The position numbers and the translations under genes are program-made. DNA of 64,000 bases from Saccharibacillus deserti (GTDB taxonomy: Bacteria; Bacillota; Bacilli; Paenibacillales; Paenibacillaceae). Below, piece by piece: positions 58,117 to 64,000 of this stretch. The stretch is taken from assembly GCF_013618475.1 (NCBI RefSeq), contig NZ_JABJVN010000002.1:372001-436000 (forward strand). Direction: 5' to 3'. The notes under the pieces are model-generated. The model saw only the letters and a program-made list of their open reading frames with translations, did no database searches and was not told the origin of the DNA. Positions within the stretch are counted from its first letter, which is position 1, and each line of letters begins with the position of its first letter.

Positions 58117-60480
58117 TTGAACGATAAAATATTCGAAATTTTACAATATGCGAGCATCTCGAATGCCTTGGCGGACCAGGCGCAGACTTCGCTCGGCAAG
58201 GAAGCGGCGCGGGCGCTCAAGCCCGATACCGATCTTTCGTCCGTGCAGAAGCTGCTGCAGGCCACGCACGAGGCTTTTCACGTCGATCGTCTGAAAGGAT
58301 CTCCGCCGTTCGGCGGGATCGTCGATATCCGTGCGTCGGTGCAGCGTGCCCGGATCGGCGGCATGCTGAATCCGCACGAACTTCTGGGCATTGCAACGAC
58401 GCTGTACGGTTCGCGCCGTCTGCGCCGCTTTATCCAGACGCTGCACGACGAACATCCGGTCGAGCTGCTGGACGGCCTGGCCGAGCTGATCTCGGACCAG
58501 AAAGCCCTGGAGCAGTTGATAAATTCCTGTATCGGAGAGTCGGCCGAAGTAATGGATTCCGCCAGTCCGACCCTGGCGGCCGTTCGGCGCGAGCTGCGCG
58601 GAGGCGAATCCCGTATTCGCGAGAAACTGGAGTCGATGATCCGTTCGTCGAGCGTATCCAAGATGCTTCAGGATCAGCTGATTACGATTCGCGGAGACCG
58701 CTTCGTGATTCCCGTGAAGTCGGAATACCGTTCGCACTTCGGCGGCATCGTGCATGACCAGTCCAGTTCGGGCGCCACGATGTTTATCGAGCCGGAAGCG
58801 ATCGTGGCGATGAACAACAAGCTGCGGGAGACCAAACTGCGCGAGACCCGCGAAGTCGAAATCATCCTGCAAAAGCTGACTGCCGCAGTCGGCGAACAGG
58901 CCGAACTGCTCGCGTACGACGTGGATGTGCTGGCGCAGCTCGATTTCATTTTTGCCAAAGGACGCCTTGCCCACAAGATGAAAGCGACCGAGCCGACCGT
59001 CAACGACCGCGGGTATCTGCGGATCCGCAAAGGACGCCACCCGCTGATCGATCCCAAACAAGTCGTGCCGCTCGATGTCGAACTTGGCGGCGAGTTTTCC
59101 AGCATCATCGTAACCGGTCCGAATACGGGCGGCAAGACGGTTACGCTCAAAACGATCGGCCTGCTCAGCCTGATGGCGATGTCGGGATTGTTCGTTCCGG
59201 CCGACGAAGGCTGCGAGCTGTGCGTATTCGATGCGATCTATGCCGATATCGGCGACGAACAGAGCATCGAGCAGAGCCTCAGTACCTTCTCCAGCCATAT
59301 GACGAACATTATCCGGATTCTGAAAGACATGACGCCGAAAAGCCTTATTCTGCTGGATGAAGTCGGGGCGGGGACCGACCCGGCGGAAGGTTCGGCGCTG
59401 GCGATCGCGATCCTGGAATATATCCATCAGTTCAACTGCCGCATGGTGGCGACGACCCACTACAGCGAATTAAAAGCCTACGCGTACGAACGCGACGGCG
59501 TGATTAACGCCAGTATGGAGTTCAACGTGGCGACGCTGAGCCCAACCTATCGGCTGCTCGTCGGCGTTCCGGGACGAAGCAACGCTTTTGCGATTGCGGA
59601 GCGTCTCGGTCTGCCGGGCAAGATCCTCAGCTTCGCCCGCGGCGAAGTCAAAGAAGAAGATCTGCGCGTCGAGAACATGATCAGCGCGCTGGAAGAGAAC
59701 CGGATCGGAGCGGAAGCGGAGCGCGGGGAAGCCGAGCGTCTGCGCCGCGAGATGGAAGAACTCCGGACGAAGCAGGAACGCGAACTCGAAAAGCAGGAAG
59801 CGCAGCGCGAAGCCAGACTCGAGAAAGCCGAGAACGAAGCCCGCGACATTATCGCCAAAGCGCGCAAAGAAGCCGACGAAGTCGTATCCGAACTGCGCCG
59901 TCTGGCGATGGAAGAAGGGGCGTCGGTCAAAGAACACAAGCTGATCGCGGCCCGGCGCCAGCTCGATCAGGCGGAACCGGAAGTCCGGGTGAAGAAAGCC
60001 AGGAAATCCGCCGGCGCCAAATCTTCCCAAAAGATCGAGCCGGGCGACGAAGTGATCGTGGTCAACCTCGGCCAGCGCGGCCATGTCATCGAGATGGACG
60101 GCAAAGAAGCCCTGGTGCAGATGGGCATCATGAAAATGAAAGTGGCGCTGGGGTCGCTCGAACGTGTGCAAAGCGCCCCGGTTACAGCGCCCAAACAAAA
60201 GCCGGTCACTTCCGTCAAACGGACCAAAGACGACAGTACCCGTTCGGAGCTCGATCTGCGCGGAACGAATCTGGAAGAAGCTTTGATGGAGACGGACCGG
60301 TTTATCGACGAGGCGTTTCTGTCGAACCTGGGTCAGGTGTATCTGATCCATGGCAAAGGAACAGGGATTCTGCGCACCGGCATTCAGGAGCATCTTCGCC
60401 GGCACAAGCTGGTTAAATCTTACCGGCTTGGCAATTACGGCGAAGGCGGCAACGGCGTAACCGTAGCCGAACTCAAGTAA
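58117..60480 (+). CDS. mutS2: MutS2 endonuclease/ATPase
   Basis: 787 residues, normal length. MutS-type core and clamp, ATPase with GPNTGGKTVTLKT near residue 330 and LILLDEVGAGTDPAEGSAL near residue 408, a helical region to about 640, a KOW-like stretch (GDEVIVVNLGQRGHVIEMDGKEALVQMG), and a C-terminal Smr domain (LDLRGTNLEEALMETDRFID...HGKGTGILRTGI). It suppresses homologous recombination or acts in ribosome rescue in related bacteria. Start is TTG 58117 after AAGGAG with 11-nt spacing; no better start exists upstream. Confidence 0.95.
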   Translation: MNDKIFEILQYASISNALADQAQTSLGKEAARALKPDTDLSSVQKLLQATHEAFHVDRLKGSPPFGGIVDIRASVQRARIGGMLNPHELLGIATTLYGSRRLRRFIQTLHDEHPVELLDGLAELISDQKALEQLINSCIGESAEVMDSASPTLAAVRRELRGGESRIREKLESMIRSSSVSKMLQDQLITIRGDRFVIPVKSEYRSHFGGIVHDQSSSGATMFIEPEAIVAMNNKLRETKLRETREVEIILQKLTAAVGEQAELLAYDVDVLAQLDFIFAKGRLAHKMKATEPTVNDRGYLRIRKGRHPLIDPKQVVPLDVELGGEFSSIIVTGPNTGGKTVTLKTIGLLSLMAMSGLFVPADEGCELCVFDAIYADIGDEQSIEQSLSTFSSHMTNIIRILKDMTPKSLILLDEVGAGTDPAEGSALAIAILEYIHQFNCRMVATTHYSELKAYAYERDGVINASMEFNVATLSPTYRLLVGVPGRSNAFAIAERLGLPGKILSFARGEVKEEDLRVENMISALEENRIGAEAERGEAERLRREMEELRTKQERELEKQEAQREARLEKAENEARDIIAKARKEADEVVSELRRLAMEEGASVKEHKLIAARRQLDQAEPEVRVKKARKSAGAKSSQKIEPGDEVIVVNLGQRGHVIEMDGKEALVQMGIMKMKVALGSLERVQSAPVTAPKQKPVTSVKRTKDDSTRSELDLRGTNLEEALMETDRFIDEAFLSNLGQVYLIHGKGTGILRTGIQEHLRRHKLVKSYRLGNYGEGGNGVTVAELK

Positions 60481-60504
60481 CGGAAGGAGCGGGGCCAGAA
60501 CAAG

Positions 60505-60924
60505 ATGAATACGGTAATCGATCCTATATTGGCGACCCCGATCGGGGCGGCCGTCGCTTATTTTTCGGTAGCCGTCCTCGAACTGGTTGTGTTTCTGGCC
60601 ATTTTCGAAGCGGTCACCCGCTACAAATGCTGGGATGAGATTCGCAAAGGCAACCTGGCGGTGGCTATGGCGACCGGCGGCAAGATCTTCGGGATCTGCA
60701 ATATTTTGCGATTCTGCATCGAGTCCGGTTCGACCATTTACGAAAGTATGCTGTGGTCGCTGATCGGTTTTGTACTGCTGATGGTAGCCTACTTTCTGTT
60801 CGAGTTCATCACGCCTTTTTTCAAGGTCGACGAAGAGATTGGACGCGATAATCGGGCGGTAGGCCTGATCTCGATGATTCTGTCGGTGTCGCTGTCTTAC
60901 GTCATCGGCGTTTCGGTCCTTTAA
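60505..60924 (+). CDS. yshE: DUF350 membrane protein (YshE-like)
   Basis: 139 residues, four membrane segments (about 15-38, 55-75, 82-102, 118-138). The DUF350 pattern is visible: FEAVTRYKCWDEIRKGNLAVAMATGGKIFGI. It follows mutS2 by 24 nt with a GGAAGGAG site, the same order as mutSB-yshE in Bacillus. Function unknown. Confidence 0.88.
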   Translation: MNTVIDPILATPIGAAVAYFSVAVLELVVFLAIFEAVTRYKCWDEIRKGNLAVAMATGGKIFGICNILRFCIESGSTIYESMLWSLIGFVLLMVAYFLFEFITPFFKVDEEIGRDNRAVGLISMILSVSLSYVIGVSVL

Positions 60925-60978
60925 AGTTCCGCGGCGGCAGCAGACCTTGAACGCGAAAAGAAACGACTCGCGAGGCTC

Positions 60979-61009
60979 CAAACCCGCTTCCTTCGGAAGC
61001 GGGTTTTTG
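60979..61009 (+). terminator. Rho-independent terminator of mutS2-yshE
   Basis: AAACCCGCTTCC / GGAAGCGGGTTT with loop TTC, then TTGG. Confidence 0.85.
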
Positions 61010-61187
61010 GGCATGGAAGAAGAGGAGAGGCCGCACGGAGCGCATTTTCGGGCGGGGGCGGTATGCTCGGATTGGCGCGAAGCGGTGGCAGAACGGTTTT
61101 TTTTGGGGTAAGATGAGGTACAATAAGCGAGACCGAGTTAACCGAACGAGTCATCTATCAAGCAAAATCGATCTGGAGGCATGCGTA

Positions 61188-61688
61188 GTGAAAGAAACGA
61201 ACAAGCTCAAACTGGATATTCTCGAACTGTTGGAAGAAGATGCGCGGCGCACGCACGGGCTGCTGTCGACGATGCTGAACGTGCCCGAAGAAGAAGTTCG
61301 CGAAGCGGTGGCCGAGCTCGAGCAGGATCGCGTGATCGTGAAATACGCAACGGTCGTCAACGAAAGCAAAGTCAACGACGAGAAAGTAACGGCGCTGATC
61401 GAAGTGCAGATTACGCCCGAACGCGGACGCGGCTTCGAAGGGATTGCCGAGCGGATCTACCTGTACCCGCAGGTTAAAGCCGTATTTCTGATGTCCGGCG
61501 CCTATGATCTGCTTGTCGAAGTGGAAGGCGTCAACCTCAAAGACGTGGCGAGCTTCGTTTCCGACAAGCTGTCGCCGATCGAATCCGTTCTGTCGACCAA
61601 AACGCACTTCATCCTCAAAAAATACAAGCAGAACGGTATCATTTTCGAAGAACACGAAGAAGACCGCCGTCTGATGATCTCGCCGTAA
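61188..61688 (+). CDS. Lrp/AsnC-family regulator (AlaR-like)
   Basis: 166 residues. The N-terminal winged helix (LDILELLEEDARRTHGLLSTMLNVPEEEVREAVAELEQDRVI) and the C-terminal RAM ligand domain (KVTALIEVQITPERGRGFEGI...SGAYDLLVEVEG) are complete. Start is GTG 61188, 8 nt after GGAGG; an ATG 7 nt earlier is out of frame. It is 13 nt from the aminotransferase gene, the order of Bacillus alaR-alaT (yugG-yugH), where the regulator activates alanine transaminase. Confidence 0.88.
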   Translation: MKETNKLKLDILELLEEDARRTHGLLSTMLNVPEEEVREAVAELEQDRVIVKYATVVNESKVNDEKVTALIEVQITPERGRGFEGIAERIYLYPQVKAVFLMSGAYDLLVEVEGVNLKDVASFVSDKLSPIESVLSTKTHFILKKYKQNGIIFEEHEEDRRLMISP

Positions 61689-61701
61689 AGGATGCGAAAC
61701 A

Positions 61702-62943
61702 ATGATAACTAAAAGCGAAATGAACGAAAACGGAGCTGTTCAGCCTTCCGATTCCGAACACGGTTCGATGGAACGCTATCTCTCGCCTCTGGTCCGCGAT
61801 ATCAAGCCTTCGGGCATCCGCAAATTTTTCGATCTTGTCAGCGCCAGCAAAGACATCATCACGCTTGGCGTAGGCGAACCCGATTTCGTGACGCCGTGGC
61901 ATGTGCGTGAAGCCTGCGTGTATTCGCTGGAGCGCGGCTATACGCGCTACACATCGAATGCGGGGATGCCCGAGCTGCGCGAAGCGATCGCGTCTTACTT
62001 GAGCAGCTCGTTCGGCACGTCGTACGATCCGGGAAAAGAAGTGCTTGTCACGGTCGGCGGCAGCGAAGCGATCGATCTGGCGCTGCGGGCGCTGATCCGT
62101 CCGGGCGACGAAGTGCTGGTGCCGGAGCCCTGCTACATCTCCTATTCGCCGATCACTTCGATCGGGGGCGGCATTCCGGTGGGCATCGAGACTTTTGCCA
62201 AAGACGGTTTCAAATTGACGGCCGAAGCGCTCGAAGCAAGCATTACGCCGAAATCGAAAGTCCTGATTCTCTGCTATCCGAGCAATCCGACCGGAGCGGC
62301 GATGACGGCCGAAGACTGGGTGCCGATCGCGAAGGTGGTCGAGAAGCACGATCTGATCGTCATCTCCGACGAAATCTATGCCGAACTCAGCTACGGTCCG
62401 GTGAAGCACGCAAGCTTTGCGGCGGCTCCGGGCATGAAAGACCGCACGATTCTCGTCAGCGGATTCTCCAAAGCTTTTGCCATGACGGGCTGGCGGATGG
62501 GTTATGCCTGCGGTCACCCCGAGCTGATCTCCGCGATGCTGAAGATTCACCAGTACACGGTGATGTGCGCGCCGGTCATGGGACAGGTGGCCGCGCTCGA
62601 GGCGCTCACGAACGGTCTTGGCGAAAAAGACAAGATGGTGGAATCGTACAACCGCCGCCGCCGACTCGTCGTGCAGGGGCTGCGCGATGCCGGTTTGGAA
62701 TGCCATGAGCCGGAAGGAGCGTTCTATGCGTTCCCGAGTATCCAATCTACCGGTTTGACGTCGGAAACGTTCGCCCAGCGTCTGCTGGTCGAAGAGAAAG
62801 TGGCCGCGGTTCCGGGCGATGTGTTTGGTCTCGGAGGCGAAGGCTTCCTGCGCTGCTCTTATGCGACGTCCGTGGCCCAACTGAACGAAGCGCTTGATCG
62901 GATCGGCCAATTCGTATACAAAGTAAAACGCGAAGGCGCATAA
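61702..62943 (+). CDS. Class I/II PLP aminotransferase (AlaT/PatA-like)
   Basis: 413 residues. The PLP lysine is in SGFSKAFAMTGWRMG near residue 255; NPTG (YPSNPTGAA) and the Asp/Tyr PLP contacts (ISDEIYAEL) are present, and the C-terminal Arg that binds the carboxylate is in FLRCSYATS. The first ~25 residues are a variable extension. Likely role is alanine synthesis from pyruvate and glutamate, based on the Lrp regulator next door. Aspartate or aromatic transamination is possible. Confidence 0.88.
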   Translation: MITKSEMNENGAVQPSDSEHGSMERYLSPLVRDIKPSGIRKFFDLVSASKDIITLGVGEPDFVTPWHVREACVYSLERGYTRYTSNAGMPELREAIASYLSSSFGTSYDPGKEVLVTVGGSEAIDLALRALIRPGDEVLVPEPCYISYSPITSIGGGIPVGIETFAKDGFKLTAEALEASITPKSKVLILCYPSNPTGAAMTAEDWVPIAKVVEKHDLIVISDEIYAELSYGPVKHASFAAAPGMKDRTILVSGFSKAFAMTGWRMGYACGHPELISAMLKIHQYTVMCAPVMGQVAALEALTNGLGEKDKMVESYNRRRRLVVQGLRDAGLECHEPEGAFYAFPSIQSTGLTSETFAQRLLVEEKVAAVPGDVFGLGGEGFLRCSYATSVAQLNEALDRIGQFVYKVKREGA

Positions 62944-62999
62944 AAGCTGGAGGTCCAAACTACTGTCAAAACGGAAAAAATGACTCCTTTTTGAAAAAG

Positions 63000-63028
63000 T
63001 TGATTTTATTGGAGAGCTTCTATATAAT
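63000..63028 (+). promoter_or_regulatory. Promoter of the Spo0E-like gene
   Basis: TTGATT at 63000-63005, 17-bp spacer, consensus TATAAT at 63023-63028. Confidence 0.75.
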
Positions 63029-63069
63029 GGGGTTTCGAACCAGGTGATTTTTTCAAGGGGGAATGTTTT

Positions 63070-63318
63070 TTGTCTGCCGCTTCGTTCCAAAAGCCGAGGC
63101 ATATACGGCGTTCGCTGGAGCCGTATATGCAGCGTGGGGTTCAAGCTCCAGGTGCCATGGCAGAGCGCGAACTGTTCCTGCAGGAAGAGATTCGTATGCT
63201 GCGCGCCCAGATGGAAGAAACGTTCGGACGGGAACAGTCGTTTACCGCTGCGACCGTCGTGGAAATCAGCAGCCGGCTCGACCTGAAAATCAACGAATAT
63301 ATGCAGTTGGTACGCTGA
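63070..63318 (+). CDS. Spo0E-like sporulation regulator (aspartyl-phosphate phosphatase)
   Basis: 82 residues. The C-terminal half carries the Spo0E signature: LQEEIRMLRAQM...and SSRLDLKINEYMQLVR, two antiparallel helices that bind Spo0A~P; the S-x-x-L-D motif donates the catalytic Asp. Start is TTG 63070, 9 nt after AAGGGGG; the ATG at 63064 is out of frame. The first ~30 residues are basic and variable. By family it would remove phosphate from Spo0A or a related regulator and delay sporulation. Confidence 0.72.
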   Translation: MSAASFQKPRHIRRSLEPYMQRGVQAPGAMAERELFLQEEIRMLRAQMEETFGREQSFTAATVVEISSRLDLKINEYMQLVR

Positions 63319-63392
63319 CTCGCTTCGATGAACGCAGTCTGCGTCCGTCCCCACTTCTGCATTTGATCCCGAAATCGATTTGTTTACCGGCC

Positions 63393-63432
63393 AAAAGGAA
63401 GAGCCTGCTCCGCAGAAGCTCTTCCTTTTTTG
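63393..63432 (+). terminator. Rho-independent terminator of the Spo0E-like gene
   Basis: AAAAGGAAGAGC / GCTCTTCCTTTT around a 13-nt loop, then TT. Confidence 0.85.
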
Positions 63433-63549
63433 TGTTGGGCGGATCGGGTGGCGGCGAAAATGCTTGCGGCAGGGGAGTATGATATATTGGTTAAGAACGA
63501 CTTTGAATACGGGATCCATGCCCGGGGAAATGTCCAAGGAGGAGTAAGA

Positions 63550-64000
63550 GTGAAGCGGAAAAAAATAGGGGTCTGGCTGGTGCTGATCGCAGCGATCATG
63601 CTGGTGGCCGGATGCGGCAAAGAAGAAGGCGTCACGATTTTTATGTCGGACAAAGGTTCTTCCAGTCGGGAAGGCATTGATGTGATCCAGGAAAAACTGA
63701 ATACGGAAGTACCGGATCTGAAAGCGGAATTCAACTATTCGCCGCTGTTCGATCTGCAAAAAGTGCTGGTCGAATATGCCGCGGGCGGGAATTCGATCGT
63801 GATTCTGCCGACGGATAACATTGAAATTTACGGTAAAGACGGTGCCCATGTCGTACTTGACGAGTATTTCGACAAAGCCGATTATCCGGATGGCGTGTTT
63901 GAAAGCGGCGTATTGAAAGACGGGGAAAGCGACGCGGTGCTTGAAGAGCATCTGTTCGGCATTCCGGTCAAAGACATGAAGATGTTCCAGGATGCCGGGT
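63550..64000 (+). CDS. Lipoprotein, N-terminal part
   Basis: GTG 63550 follows GGAGGAGT. A 22-residue signal peptide ends with lipobox LVAGC, so the protein is a surface lipoprotein. About 150 residues are visible before the window ends, with a mixed alpha/beta pattern. The segment after the lipobox (EGVTIFMSDKGSSSREGIDVI) and the repeated strand-helix pattern recall the start of an extracellular solute-binding fold. I cannot name the family. Confidence 0.8.
   Translation, partial: MKRKKIGVWLVLIAAIMLVAGCGKEEGVTIFMSDKGSSSREGIDVIQEKLNTEVPDLKAEFNYSPLFDLQKVLVEYAAGGNSIVILPTDNIEIYGKDGAHVVLDEYFDKADYPDGVFESGVLKDGESDAVLEEHLFGIPVKDMKMFQDAG

Noticed and set aside
61639-63951. 770-codon minus-strand frame across the aminotransferase and its neighbours
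   Set aside because: It crosses promoters, terminators and several well-supported genes; composition is that of a shadow frame.

Overview
The window looks like chromosome from a moderately GC-rich, spore-forming Firmicute of the Paenibacillaceae (Saccharibacillus/Paenibacillus type). I base this on protein content, strong GGAGG ribosome binding sites, T-box leaders, an AUU-started infC behind an L20-type leader, a Spo0E-like peptide, and Bacillus-like synteny (pheS-pheT-zapA-mutS2-DUF350; Lrp regulator plus alanine-type aminotransferase; ytqA-ytqB). No database search was possible, so the genus is an inference.

Layout. 1-7.1 kb: end of an unknown gene, a lipase-like hydrolase, the ytqA-ytqB pair, a 61-residue protein, trmB, and a ugtP-like glycolipid glycosyltransferase with a PAP2 phosphatase. 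7.2-10.3 kb: a GT2 glycosyltransferase behind a leader of about 415 nt, then infC-rpmI-rplT. 10.6-15.4 kb: a four-gene nucleoside ABC importer (nupNOPQ-like). 15.6-23.8 kb: T-box controlled ilvB-ilvN-ilvC-leuA, then a convergent aldo/keto reductase, then leuB. 23.8-25.2 kb: a 2-Cys peroxiredoxin and a small Cys-containing protein. 25.4-31.3 kb: a MoxR ATPase with two successive DUF58 + membrane DUF4129 pairs, neither with a transglutaminase domain. 31.5-34.3 kb: a GGDEF-EAL protein, then tRNA-Pro and tRNA-Gly. 34.4-40.3 kb: a sucrose PTS regulon (scrA, scrK, scrB, scrR) with three identical operators and a promoter lying inside the end of scrR. 40.5-43 kb: a small membrane protein and an ABC-F ATPase behind an attenuator-like leader.

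The most notable region is an AT-rich island at about 42.9-48.34 kb, set between the ABC-F gene and the pheST T-box. It carries an ABC exporter, a helix-turn-helix protein, a decayed ISL3-like transposase, a 33-residue peptide with a Cys-x-Cys-x-Cys core, a radical SAM/SPASM protein, a PqqD-like RRE protein and an S26-like peptidase with Cys where Ser is expected. This is a predicted ribosomally made, post-translationally modified peptide (RiPP) system: peptide, recognition domain, radical SAM maturase, leader peptidase and exporter.

48.3-63.5 kb returns to the GC-rich core: pheS-pheT, an extraordinary 1394-residue ZapA whose normal ~90-residue domain is followed by about 1300 residues of coiled coil, a diguanylate cyclase, mutS2, a DUF350 protein, an Lrp-family regulator with an aminotransferase, and a Spo0E-like peptide. 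The window ends inside a lipoprotein gene. The giant ZapA is the second main candidate for something undescribed.
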